A DNA stretch of 64,000 bases, taken from positions 10,315,783 to 10,379,782 of the forward strand of contig OZ036010.1 of assembly GCA_964035015.1 (NCBI GenBank), in the 5' to 3' direction. The notes under the pieces were generated by a model. It saw only the letters and a program-made list of their open reading frames with translations. It was not told where the DNA came from and did not search any database. Positions 1 to 12,600 of the stretch are shown here, in pieces. Each line of letters opens with the position of its first letter. Position 1 is the first letter of the stretch. The position numbers and the translations under genes are program-made. This DNA comes from Corallium rubrum. Taxonomy: Eukaryota; Cnidaria; Anthozoa; Scleralcyonacea; Coralliidae.

Positions 1-1
1 A

Positions 2-478
2 CATATTATTTTGCATGCTGGCACGAATAACCTGCCAGTAAATAATCCAAGTGTTTGTATTAAGAAGATAGAAAGCCTGGCGATAAATATTAATAAGAAG
101 TTTTCTAATTCTACAATTGGTCTTTCTAGTATCACGTTAAGGCGTGATCTAAATTTGGAAGAGCAGGTCGCGAAAGTCAACGAAGGGCTTCAAGAATTCT
201 GCACAAAGAACGAGTTTAATTTTATAGATAACCGGAACCTGGATAGTTCATGTTTAAACGGTAGTCTGTTACATTTAAATGCTAAAGGTTCTGCATACTT
301 GGCTGCCAATTTTATTAAATTTTTACGAGGAAACACTTCCTTTGCTTCCACTACTAGCCCAAAAAAAAGACGCAATCAGGATTTTCCCAACAAGACAGCA
401 CGGCTGAGCTTTCTGGAGGACATTCTGAGTATGATGCTGAGTCCCCAAAGACCCATCAACCGTTCAAGGAGGTCCTGA
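2..478 (+). CDS. SGNH/GDSL esterase-like domain of the LINE (partial)
   Basis: The frame is already open at the window edge (HIILHAGTNN...), so its true start is upstream. It shows the C-terminal half of an SGNH-hydrolase-like fold: HAGTNNLP (block III, normally GxND) and, near the end, LLHLNAKGSAYLA (block V, normally DxxH). The aspartates of both blocks look replaced (GTNN; no D three residues before the His), so catalysis is doubtful in this copy. Such esterase domains are known in the ORF1 region of CR1-like LINEs. From the A8 run at 361-368 onward, frame 1 (open from 358) reads without a stop into the endonuclease ORF. The last 36 codons of this frame are therefore probably out-of-frame tail, and the domain was part of one long ORF or needs a -1 shift. 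Confidence 0.6.
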   Translation, partial: HIILHAGTNNLPVNNPSVCIKKIESLAININKKFSNSTIGLSSITLRRDLNLEEQVAKVNEGLQEFCTKNEFNFIDNRNLDSSCLNGSLLHLNAKGSAYLAANFIKFLRGNTSFASTTSPKKRRNQDFPNKTARLSFLEDILSMMLSPQRPINRSRRS

Positions 479-555
479 CTGAACCTTGGTGTGACCCAAT
501 CGAGATAAGTAGTGAGGATATTAATAATCAATTCTCCCTTAGTGACTTAAACAAT

Positions 556-3399
556 TTGAAAGGGTTAAAAATTGCATGCTTAAATATTAATAGCCTCTTA
601 AAGCACATTGATGAACTTCGAGTAATGATGTTAAATAATCCTTTAGATATCTTAGCTATCAATGAATCTAAAATTAATGAGTTAGTTTCGGATGATGAAA
701 TAAGCGTTAGTGGTTTCCATCTAATTCGAAAAGATCGCAATAGATACGGAGGCGGAGTGTTGATGTATATTCGGGAGACTATTCCTTTTAGCGAATGGAA
801 AGACTTACGAATGGCATGCTCGTTGGAAATGTTATGTGTAGAAATTAGTAGACCATGCAGTAGGCCATTCTTAGTAACTACATGGTATAGACCCCCTGGC
901 TCAGATACTCGCCTGTTTGACGATTTTGAAAATTTTCTTAGTAGATGTGACTTGGAAAACAAAGAATTATTACTTATGGGTGATCTAAATTGTGATGTTA
1001 GTAAGTTTCCCCCTGATGCTCACACGCGTAGACTGCAATTTCTTTCATGCATCTACCAGCTTGAGCAGTTAATTAACGAACCCACAAGGGTAACGAGAAC
1101 GTCAGCAACCTTGATCGATTTGATTTTTACTAATAAGAAAGAAAATATTGTAAAATCCGGAGTTGTTCATCTTGGTATATCCGACCATAGTTTGATCTTT
1201 GCCGTTAGAAAATGTTTTACTCCAAAATCTCAACAAAATGTTAGATATGTCCGTAACTTTAAAAATTTTAATGCTGCGGACTTTCTTAATGATCTATCAC
1301 AGATGCCATGGGATAACGTGGCTCAATATGAAAATGCAAACTCTTGTTGGCAACTTTGGAAATCTTTTTACTTGCAAATACTTGATCGACATGCACCATT
1401 TATACGTATGAGAATCCGTGGCAACTCGCTTCCTTGGATTACTCCAAACATCAAAAATCTGATGAGAGCAAGAGATTTTCACAAAAAGAAAGCGGTAAAA
1501 TTTAATTCTCAATTACATTGGGCGAAGTACAAAGACATTCGCAATAAAGTTAACTCTGAATTGTACAAAGCCAAAAAGAGCTATTTTTGCGACAAATTTG
1601 AGAATTGTGCTCAGACTAAAGATCCTAAACAAAGTTGGCACCATATTAATCACCTTTTGGGTAAGAATTATAAATCAAACAACATTCCCCAATTAAAAAT
1701 AGGTGACACTATTATTTCTGATAATTTAATGATAGCAGAGGCCTTTAATGATTTCTTCGTGAACATTGGGCCAAAACTATCTGCTGAAATTGACCATGTC
1801 GCTCTGGACTTGTCAGAAAATCTCGTTACTAGTCCAGTGACTCTATTTACTCTGTCTGAAATAAGTGAATACGAAGTATTTCTTTTGTTAAGTAATCTTA
1901 AAACATCAAAATCGACAGGCATTGATTCTATCCCCGCAAGGGTACTTAAAATCTCAGCTGAAATAATTAGCCCTTCTTTAACTTGGATCTTTAATCTCTG
2001 TATAAAAACCGGAGTCTATATAGATGATTGGAAGAAGGCTTGGGTTGTTCCTATCTATAAATCAGATGATAGGAAAAAATGTGAAAATTATCGCCCAATA
2101 TCAATCTTACCGATTATTAGTAAAATTTTCGAGAGATCCGTTTTCAATCAATTGTACGAATTTCTGAACGCTAATTCTCTACTTTCTAAACATCAATTTG
2201 GGTTTCGCCCAAAAAATTCTACTCTGGCAGCACTCATTCAGATGTGCGATGCATGGTATAAGAATATGGATAATGGTGAATTGAATGGTGTAGTTTTTAT
2301 TGATATTCGAAAAGCTTTTGACTCTATTAATCATGATATTCTTTTACGCAAAATGAAAGAACAATTTGGGATTTCAAATATTGAATTAAAATTGTTTGAA
2401 TCCTATCTTTCTGATAGGGAACAAGTGTTATTTGTTAATGGCGCAATGTCAGCACCAAAAAGGATTGTTTGTGGGGTCCCTCAAGGATCTATATTGGGTC
2501 CCTTATTGTTCTTACTCTACATTAATGACTTACCTGATTGTCTTGAGAAGTCAACCCCATGCTTATATGCTGACGATTCACAGATATATTCATCTGCGAA
2601 AGATTGTGTAGAACTTAATGCTAATTTAAATCATGATTTAAACAATGTTAGTCAATGGCTGGTCAAAAACAAACTGCAGCATCATTCAACAAAAATCAAA
2701 TTAATGTATGTCGGATCAAATCATAACCTTGCTAAAATTGACAATGAGTTCCCCGTAATGATTAATGATCAACTGATTTCCAGAGTGCACTCAATTTCGT
2801 GTTTGGGAGTTAAACTTGATGAAACATTGAATTGGGATGAACATATAGAAATGGTTTGCAAAAAAGTTGGTGCGGGCATAGGAATTTTAAGGCGTATCAA
2901 GCCCTATGTTCCTGCAAACACTTTGATATCAATTTATAATGCTCTGATACAGCCTTACTTCGATTACTGCTCTCCCCTTTGGGGAGTCTGTAACAAAACA
3001 CTGAGAGATAACTTACAAAGGTTTCAAAATCGGGCTGCCAGAATAATAGCTGGCGCCAGTTACGAGATCAGATCTGCTGACGTTCTTCGATCTCTTGATT
3101 GGGAAAATTTGGAAACAAGATGGTACTTAACCAAGGCGACATTCTTATATAAAGTCTTGAGTAATAGTGCTGCACCGACTTTGAAAGATTCATTCATCAG
3201 TAGGAATATTTTACTAAATAATTATAATCTTAGAAATTCTCAAACTGATCTGTCCCTTCCAAAGCCAAATAGAGAATTTCTCAAAAGAAGTTTTAAATAT
3301 AGCGGTGCTTATCTTTGGAATAACCTTCCGCTTGAAGCTAAGCAAGCTCAATCAATTTACTCATTGAAAAGTTGTATCAAACAAAATATTCGATGTTAA
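556..3399 (+). CDS. LINE endonuclease-reverse transcriptase
   Basis: The 947-codon frame makes the protein that nicks target DNA and copies the element RNA. Residues 1 to about 230 are an exonuclease-endonuclease-phosphatase domain: IACLNINSL at the N-terminus, NESKIN, GGGVLMYIRE, the GDLN box at 142-145 and SDHS at 209-212. The RT occupies roughly 430-720: motif A FIDIRKAFDSINHD (Asp about 583), motif B GVPQGSILGPLLF (from 640), and the YADD catalytic box at 671-674. The C-terminal part has a WNNLP-type segment common in L2/CR1 proteins and ends in a basic SLKSCIKQ stretch. The position-556 start is a TTG. The frame is open back to 358 and the sequence before 556 looks coding, so translation more likely starts upstream, fused to the esterase domain. 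All main catalytic motifs are present. Confidence 0.9.
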   Translation: MKGLKIACLNINSLLKHIDELRVMMLNNPLDILAINESKINELVSDDEISVSGFHLIRKDRNRYGGGVLMYIRETIPFSEWKDLRMACSLEMLCVEISRPCSRPFLVTTWYRPPGSDTRLFDDFENFLSRCDLENKELLLMGDLNCDVSKFPPDAHTRRLQFLSCIYQLEQLINEPTRVTRTSATLIDLIFTNKKENIVKSGVVHLGISDHSLIFAVRKCFTPKSQQNVRYVRNFKNFNAADFLNDLSQMPWDNVAQYENANSCWQLWKSFYLQILDRHAPFIRMRIRGNSLPWITPNIKNLMRARDFHKKKAVKFNSQLHWAKYKDIRNKVNSELYKAKKSYFCDKFENCAQTKDPKQSWHHINHLLGKNYKSNNIPQLKIGDTIISDNLMIAEAFNDFFVNIGPKLSAEIDHVALDLSENLVTSPVTLFTLSEISEYEVFLLLSNLKTSKSTGIDSIPARVLKISAEIISPSLTWIFNLCIKTGVYIDDWKKAWVVPIYKSDDRKKCENYRPISILPIISKIFERSVFNQLYEFLNANSLLSKHQFGFRPKNSTLAALIQMCDAWYKNMDNGELNGVVFIDIRKAFDSINHDILLRKMKEQFGISNIELKLFESYLSDREQVLFVNGAMSAPKRIVCGVPQGSILGPLLFLLYINDLPDCLEKSTPCLYADDSQIYSSAKDCVELNANLNHDLNNVSQWLVKNKLQHHSTKIKLMYVGSNHNLAKIDNEFPVMINDQLISRVHSISCLGVKLDETLNWDEHIEMVCKKVGAGIGILRRIKPYVPANTLISIYNALIQPYFDYCSPLWGVCNKTLRDNLQRFQNRAARIIAGASYEIRSADVLRSLDWENLETRWYLTKATFLYKVLSNSAAPTLKDSFISRNILLNNYNLRNSQTDLSLPKPNREFLKRSFKYSGAYLWNNLPLEAKQAQSIYSLKSCIKQNIRC

Positions 3400-3620
3400 A
3401 AATCGAGTCTGGATTTTTTTTTTAATCATATCTTTATCTGGGTCACACCATCGTAAATTATAGTAGTGATGTACATATAGTAGTAGACTTAGTTTCCTTC
3501 CTTTTTATATTCTCTGTAATATATTTTATATGGACGCCCCCCGTGGAAATCAACTTTTGTAGTTGTTGGGGCTAGCGTCGTTAAATAAAGTGTAAATAAT
3601 AATAATAAAATAATAATAAT
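3400..3620 (+). other. LINE 3' UTR with stem-loop and TAA tail
   Basis: After the stop there are about 220 bases. GACGCCCCCC (3533-3542) can pair with GGGGCTAGCGTC (3568-3579) to form a GC stem just before AATAAAG. The sequence then runs into imperfect TAA repeats (3592-3620). A 3' hairpin next to a simple-repeat tail is typical of LINEs whose RT recognises the RNA 3' end; its role here is inferred. Confidence 0.55.
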
Positions 3621-6600
3621 CGTCACTTAGCGCGCGCTTGATGACTCAGATCAAATGACACATTGATTTGCAAACAAAATATTTTCTGCACGGTAGACTG
3701 AGATTCTGTAAACGGCATTAGATTCCTTATAAAATGCTGCATAGGACAGTCTACGAAAGGAATGTTCAGCTGTAAACAAAGTAATTTATTTATATTTTTT
3801 GACTATGATCGTCACTTAGCGCGCGCTTGATGACTCAGATCACATGACACACATTGATTTGCAAACAAAATATTTTCTGCACGGTAGACGGAGATTCTGT
3901 AAACAGCATTAGATTCCGCGTAAAATTCTCCATAAAACAGTCTAGGAAGCGAATGTTCAACTGTAAACAAAGTAATTTATTTATGTTTTTTGACTATGAT
4001 CGTCACTTAGCGCGCGCTTGATGACTCAGATCAAATGACATACATTGATTTGCAAACAAAATATTTTCTGCACAGTAGACTGAGATTCTGTAAACGGCAT
4101 CAGATTCCTCGTAAAATTCTACATAAGACAGTCTAGGAAGCGAATGTTCAACTGTAAATAAAGTAATTTATTTATATTTTTTGACTATGATCGTCACTTA
4201 GCGCGCGCTTGATGACTCAGATCAAATGACACATTGATTTGCAAACAAAATATTTTCTGCACGGTAGACTGAGATTCTGTAAACGGCATTAGATTCCTTG
4301 TAAAATGCTGCATAGGACAGTCTACGAAAGGAATGTTCAGCTGTAAACAAAGTAATTTATTTATATTTTTTAATATGATCGTCACTTAGCGCGCGCTTGA
4401 TAACTCATATCAAATGACACATTGATTTGCCGACAAAATATTTTCTGCACGGTAGACTGAGATTCTGTAAACGGCATCAGATTCCTCGTAAAATTCTCCA
4501 TGAGACAGTCTAGGAAGCGAATGTTCAACTGTAAACAAAGTAATTTATTTATATTTTTTGACTATGATCGTCACTTAGCGCGCGCATGATGACTCAGATT
4601 AAATGACATACATTGATTTGCAAACAAAATATTTTCTGCACGGTAGACGGAGATTCTGTAAACAGCATTAGATTCCGCGTAAAATTCTCCATAAAACAGT
4701 CTAGGAAGCGAATGTTCAACTGTAAACAAAGTAATTTATTTATATTTTTTAATATGATCGTCACTTAGCGCGCGCTTGATAACTCAGATCAAATGACACA
4801 CATTGATTTGCCAACAAAATATTTTCTGCACGGTAGACGGAGATTCTGTAAACGGCATTAGATTCCGCGTAAAATTCTCCCTAAAACAGTCTAGGAAGCG
4901 AATGTTCCACTGTAAACAAAGTAATTTATTTATATTTTTTGACTATGATCGTCACTTAGCGCGCGCTTGATGACTCAGATCAAATGACACACATTTATTT
5001 GCAAACAAAATATTTTCTGCACGGTAGACGGAGATTCTGTAAACGGCATCAGATTCCTCGTAAAATTCTCCATCAGACAGTCTAGGAAGCGAATGTTCAA
5101 CTGTAAACAAAGTAATTTATTTATGTTTTTTGACTATGATCGTCACTTAGCGCGCGCTTGATGACTCAGATCAAATGACACATTGATTTGCAAACAAAAT
5201 ATTTTCTGCACAGTAGACTGAGATTCTGTAAACGGCATCAGATTCCTCGTAAAATTCTACATAAGACAGTCTAGGAAGCGAATGTTCAACTGTAAATAAA
5301 GTAATTTATTTATATTTTTTGACTATGATCGTCACTTAGCGCGCGCTTGATGACTCAGATCAAATGACACATTGATTTGCAAACAAAATATTTTCTGCAC
5401 GGTAGACTGAGATTCTGTAAACGGCATTAAATTCCTTGTAAAATGCTGCATAGGACAGTCTACGAAAGGAATGTTCAGCTGTAAACAAAGTAATTTATTT
5501 ATATTTTTTAATATGATCGTCACTTAGCGCGCGCTTGATAACTCATATCAAATGACACATTGATTTGCCGACAAAATATTTTCTGCACGGTAGACTGAGA
5601 TTCTGTAAACGGCATCAGATTCCTCGTAAAATTCTCCATAAGACAGTCTAGGAAGCGAATGTTCAACTGTAAACAAAGTAATTTATTTATATTTTTTGAC
5701 TATGATCGTCACTTAGCGCGCGCTTGATAACTCATATCAAATGACACATTGACTTGCCGACAAAATATTTTCTGCACGGTAGACTGAGATTCTGTAAACG
5801 GCATCAGATTCCTCGTAAAATTCTCCATAAGACAGTCTAGGAAGCGAATGTTCAACTGTAAACAAAGTAATTTATTTATATTTTTTGACTATGATCGTCA
5901 CTTAGCGCGCGCTTGATGACTTAGATCAAATGACACATTGATTTGCAAACAAAATATTTTCTGCACGGTAGACAGAGATTCTGTAAACGGCATTAGATTC
6001 CTACTAAAATTCTGCATAGGCCAGTCTACGAAAAGAATGTTCAGCTGTAAACAAAGTAATTTATTTATATTTTTTAATATGATCGTCACTTAGCGCGCGC
6101 TTGATAACTCATATCAAATGACACATTGATTTGCAAACAAAATATTTTCTGCACGGTAGACGGAGATTCTGTAAACGGCATTAGATTCCTTGTAAAATTC
6201 TGCATAGGCCAGTCTACGAAAGGAATGTTCAGCTGTAAACAAAGTAATTTATTTATATTTTTTAATATGATCGTCACTTAGCGCGCGCTTGATAACTCAT
6301 ATCAAATGACACATTAACTTGCCGACAAAATATTTTCTGCACGGTAGACGGAGATTCTGTAAACGGAATTAGATTCCTTGTAAAATGCTGCATAGGACAG
6401 TCTACGAAAGGAATGTTCAGCTGTAAACAAAGTAATTTATTTATATTTTTTAATATGATCGTCACTTAGCGCGCGCTTGATAACTCATATCAAATGACAC
6501 ATTAACTTGTCGACAAAATATTTTCTGCACGGTAGACGGAGATTCTGTAAACAGCATTAGATTCCGCGTAAAATTCTCCATAAAACAGTCTAGGAAGCGA

Positions 6601-9600
6601 ATGTTCAACTGTAAACAAAGTAATTTATTTATGTTTTTTGACTATGATCGTCACTTAGCGCGCGCTTGATCACTCAGATCAAATGACACATTGATTTGCA
6701 AACAAAATATTTTCTGCACAGTAGACTGAGATTCTGTAAACGGCATCAGATTCCTCGTAAAATTCTACATAAGACAGTCTAGGAAGCGTATGTTCAACTG
6801 TAAATAAAGTAATTTATTTATATTTTTTGACTATGATCGTCACTTAGCGCGCGCTTGATGACTCAGATCAAATGACACATTGATTTGCAAACAAAATATT
6901 TTCTGCACGGTAGACTGAGATTCTGTAAACGGCATTAGATTCCTTGTAAATTGCTGCATAGGACAGTCTACGAAAGGAATGTTCAGCTGTAAACAAAGTA
7001 ATTTATTTATATTTTTTAATATGATCGTCACTTAGCGCGCGCTTGATAACTCATATCAAATGACACATTGATTTGCCGACAAAATATTTTCTGCACGGTA
7101 GACTGAGATTCTGTAAACGGCATCAGATTCCTCGTAAAATTCTCCATAAGACAGTCTAGGAAGCGAATGTTCAACTGTAAATAAAGTAATTTATTTATAT
7201 TTTTTGACTATGATCGTCACTTAGCGCGCGCTTGATGACTCAGATCAAATGACACATTGATTTGCAAACAAAATATTTTCTGCACGGTAGACTGAGATTC
7301 TGTAAACGGCATTAAATTCCTTGTAAAATGCTGCATAGGACAGTCTACGAAAGGAATGTTCAGCTGTAAACAAAGTAATTTATTTATATTTTTTAATATG
7401 ATCGTCACTTAGCGCGCGCTTGATAACTCATATCAAATGACACATTGATTTGCCGACAAAATATTTTCTGCACGGTAGACTGAGATTCTGTAAACGGCAT
7501 CAGATTCCTCGTAAAATTCTCCATAAGACAGTCTAGGAAGCGAATGTTCAGCTGTAAACAAAGTAATTTATTTATATTTTTTGACTATGATCGTCACTTA
7601 GCGCGCGCTTGATAACTCATATCAAATGACACATTGACTTGCCGACAAAATATTTTCGGCACGGTAGACTGAGATTCTGTAAACGGCATCAGATTCCTCG
7701 TAAAATTCTCCATAAGACAGTCTAGGAAGCGAATGTTCAACTGTAAACAAAGTAATTTATTTATATTTTTTGACTATGATCGTCACTTAGCGCGCGCTTG
7801 ATGACTTAGATCAAATGCCACATTGATTTGCAAACAAAATATTTTCTGCACGGTAGACAGAGATTCTGTAAACGGCATTAGATTCCTACTAAAATTCTGC
7901 ATAGGCCAGTCTACGAAAAGAATGTTCAGCTGTAAACAAAGTAATTTATTTATATTTTTTAATATGATCGTCACTTAGCGCGCGCTTGATAACTCATATC
8001 AAATGACACATTGATTTGCAAACAAAATATTTTCTGCACGGTAGACGGAGATTCTGTAAACGGCATTAGATTCCTTGTAAAATTCTGCATAGGCCAGTCT
8101 ACGAAAGGAATGTTCAGCTGTAAACAAAGTAATTTATTTATATTTTTTAATATGATCGTCACTTAGCGCGCGCTTGATAACTCATATCAAATGACACATT
8201 AACTTGTCGACAAAATATTTTCTGCACGGTAGACGGAGATTCTGTAAACAGCATTAGATTCCGCGTAAAATTCTCCATAAAACAGTCTAGGAAGCGAATG
8301 TTCAACTGTAAACAAAGTAATTTATTTATGTTTTTTGACTATGATCGTCACTTAGCGCGCGCTTGATGACTCAAATCAAATGACACATTGATTTGCAAAC
8401 AAAATATTTTCTGCACAGTAGACTGAGATTCTGTAAACGGCATCAGATTCCTCGTAAAATTCTACATAAGACAGTCTAGGAAGCGTATGTTCAACTGTAA
8501 ATAAAGTAATTTATTTATATTTTTTGACTATGATCGTCACTTAGCGCGCGCTTGATGACTCAGATCAAATGACACATTGATTTGCAAACAAAATATTTTC
8601 TGCACGGTAGACTGAGATTCTGTAAACGGCATTAGATTCCTTGTAAATTGCTGCATAGGACAGTCTACGAAAGGAATGTTCAGCTGTAAACAAAGTAATT
8701 TATTTATATTTTTTAATATGATCGTCACTTAGCGCGCGCTTGATAACTCATATCAAATGACACATTGATTTGCCGACAAAATATTTTCTGCACGGTAGAC
8801 TGAGATTCTGTAAACGGCATCAGATTCCTCGTAAAATTCTCCATAAGACAGTCTAGGAAGCGAATGTTCAACTGTAAATAAAGTAATTTATTTATATTTT
8901 TTGACTATGATCGTCACTTAGCGCGCGCTTGATGACTCAGATCAAATGACACATTGATTTGCAAACAAAATATTTTCTGCACGGTAGACTGAGATTCTGT
9001 AAACGGCATTAAATTCCTTGTAAAATGCTGCATAGGACAGTCTACGAAAGGAATGTTCAGCTGTAAACAAAGTAATTTATTTATATTTTTTAATATGATC
9101 GTCACTTAGCGCGCGCTTGATAACTCATATCAAATGACACATTGATTTGCCGACAAAATATTTTCTGCACGGTAGACTGAGATTCTGTAAACGGCATCAG
9201 ATTCCTCGTAAAATTCTCCATAAGACAGTCTAGGAAGCGAATGTTCAGCTGTAAACAAAGTAATTTATTTATATTTTTTGACTATGATCGTCACTTAGCG
9301 CGCGCTTGATAACTCATATCAAATGACACATTGACTTGCCGACAAAATATTTTCGGCACGGTAGACTGAGATTCTGTAAACGGCATCAGATTCCTCGTAA
9401 AATTCTCCATAAGACAGTCTAGGAAGCGAATGTTCAACTGTAAACAAAGTAATTTATTTATATTTTTTGACTATGATCGTCACTTAGCGCGCGCTTGATG
9501 ACTTAGATCAAATGACACATTGATTTGCAAACAAAATATTTTCTGCACGGTAGACAGAGATTCTGTAAACGGCATTAGATTCCTACTAAAATTCTGCATA

Positions 9601-12600
9601 GGCCAGTCTACGAAAAGAATGTTCAGCTGTAAACAAAGTAATTTATTTATATTTTTTAATATGATCGTCACTTAGCGCGCGCTTGATAACTCATATGAAA
9701 TGACACATTGATTTGCAAACAAAATATTTTCTGCACGGTAGACGGAGATTCTGTAAACGGCATTAGATTCCTTGTAAAATTCTGCATAGGCCAGTCTACG
9801 AAAGGAATGTTCAGCTGTAAACAAAGTAATTTATTTATATTTTTTAATATGATCGTCACTTAGCGCGCGCTTGATAACTCATATCAAATGACACAATAAC
9901 TTGTCGACAAAATATTTTCTGCACGGTAGACGGAGATTCTGTAAACAGCATTAGATTCCGCGTAAAATTCTCCATAAAACAGTCTAGGAAGCGAATGTTC
10001 AACTGTAAACAAAGTAATTTATTTATGTTTTTTGACTATGATCGTCACTTAGCGCGCGCTTGATGACTCAGATCAAATGACACATTGATTTGCAAACAAA
10101 ATATTTTCTGCACAGTAGACTGAGATTCTGTAAACGGCATCAGATTCCTCGTAAAATTCTACATAAGACAGTCTAGGAAGCGTATGTTCAACTGTAAATA
10201 AAGTAATTTATTTATATTTTTTGACTATGATCGTCACTTAGCGCGCGCTTGATGACTCAGATCAAATGACACATTGATTTGCAAACAAAATATTTTCTGC
10301 ACGGTAGACTGAGATTCTGTAAACGGCATTAGATTCCTTGTAAATTGCTGCATAGGACAGTCTACGAAAGGAATGTTCAGCTGTAAACAAAGTAATTTAT
10401 TTATATTTTTTAATATGATCGTCACTTAGCGCGCGCTTGATAACTCATATCAAATGACACATTGATTTGCCGACAAAATATTTTCTGCACGGTAGACTGA
10501 GATTCTGTAAACTGCATCAAATTCCTCGTAAAATTCTCCATAAGACAGTCTAGGAAGCGAATGTTCAACTGTAAATAAAGTAATTTATTTATATTTTTTG
10601 ACTATGATCGTCACTTAGCGCGCGCTTGATGACTCAGATCAAATGACACATTGATTTGCAAACAAAATATTTTCTGCACGGTAGACTGAGATTCTGTAAA
10701 CGGCATTAAATTCCTTGTAAAATGCTGCATAGGACAGTCTACGAAAGGAATGTTCAGCTGTAAACAAAGTAATTTATTTATATTTTTTAATATGATCGTC
10801 ACTTAGCGCGCGCTTGATAACTCATATCAAATGACACATTGATTTGCCGACAAAATATTTTCTGCACGGTAGACTGAGATTCTGTAAACGGCATCAGATT
10901 CCTCGTAAAATTCTCCATAAGACAGTCTAGGAAGCGAATGTTCAGCTGTAAACAAAGTAATTTATTTATATTTTTTGACTATGATCGTCACTTAGCGCGC
11001 GCTTGATAACTCATATCAAATGACACATTGACTTGCCGACAAAATATTTTCGGCACGGTAGACTGAGATTCTGTAAACGGCATCAGATTCCTCGTAAAAT
11101 TCTCCATAAGACAGTCTAGGAAGCGAATGTTCAACTGTAAACAAAGTAATTTATTTATATTTTTTGACTATGATCGTCACTTAGCGCGCGCTTGATGACT
11201 TAGATCAAATGACACATTGATTTGCAAACAAAATATTTTCTGCACGGTAGACAGAGATTCTGTAAACGGCATTAGATTCCTACTAAAATTCTGCATAGGC
11301 CAGTCTACGAAAAGAATGTTCAGCTGTAAACAAAGTAATTTATTTATATTTTTTAATATGATCGTCACTTAGCGCGCGCTTGATAACTCATATGAAATGA
11401 CACATTGATTTGCAAACAAAATATTTTCTGCACGGTAGACGGAGATTCTGTAAACGGCATTAGATTCCTTGTAAAATTCTGCATAGGCCAGTCTACGAAA
11501 GGAATGTTCAGCTGTAAACAAAGTAATTTATTTATATTTTTTAATATGATCGTCACTTAGCGCGCGCTTGATAACTCATATCAAATGACACATTAACTTG
11601 CCGACAAAATATTTTCTGCACGGTAGACGGAGATTCTGTAAACGGAATTAGATTCCTTGTAAAATGCTGCATAGGCCAGTCTACGAAAGGAATGTTCAGC
11701 TGTAAACAAAGTAATTTATTTATATTTTTTAATATGATCGTCACTTAGCGCGCGCTTGATAACTCATATCAAATGACACATTGATTTGCCGACAAAATAT
11801 TTTCTGCACAGTAGACTGAGATTCTGTAAACGGCATCAGATTCCTCGTAAAATTCTACATAAGACAGTCTAGGAAGCGTATGTTCAACTGTAAATAAAGT
11901 AATTTATTTATATTTTTTGACTATGATCGTCACTTAGCGCGCGCTTGATGACTCAGATCAAATGACACATTGATTTGCAAACAAAATATTTTCTGCACGG
12001 TAGACTGAGATTCTGTAAACGGCATTAGATTCCTTGTAAATTGCTGCATAGGACAGTCTACGAAAGGAATGTTCAGCTGTAAACAAAGTAATTTATTTAT
12101 ATTTTTTAATATGATCGTCACTTAGCGCGCGCTTGATAACTCATATCAAATGACACATTGATTTGCCGACAAAATATTTTCTGCACGGTAGACTGAGATT
12201 CTGTAAACGGCACCAGATTCCTCGTAAAATTCTCCATCAGACAGTCTAGGAAGCGAATGTTCAGCTGTAAACAAAGTAATTTATTTATATTTTTTGACTA
12301 TGATCGTCACTTAGCGCGCGCTTGATGACTCAGATCAAATGACACACATTGATTTGCAAACAAAATATTTTCTGCACGGTAGACTGAGATTCTGTAAACG
12401 GCATTAAATTCCTTGTAAAATGCTGCATAGGACAGTCTACGAAAGGAATGTTCAGCTGTAAACAAAGTAATTTATTTATATTTTTTAATATGATCGTCAC
12501 TTAGCGCGCGCTTGATAACTCATATCAAATGACACATTGATTTGCCGACAAAATATTTTCTGCACAGTAGACTGAGATTCTGTAAACGGCATCAGATTCC

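Larger units (their letters stand above)
1..3620 (+). mobile_element. L2/CR1-like non-LTR retrotransposon (LINE), 5' end outside window
   Basis: One element covers an esterase-like domain (2-478), an apurinic-type endonuclease plus reverse transcriptase (556-3399) and a 3' UTR ending in a TAA-rich tail (3592-3620). The domain order and the short-repeat 3' tail fit the L2/CR1/Rex1 group of LINEs. The exact clade is inferred from the RT motifs, not from a tree. The 5' end lies before the window. The tail abuts a satellite monomer with no spacer at 3620/3621, so the element probably inserted into the satellite, or the array expanded up to it. The pol frame is open for 947 codons, so the copy is young apart from one frame break near position 361. 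Confidence 0.85.
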
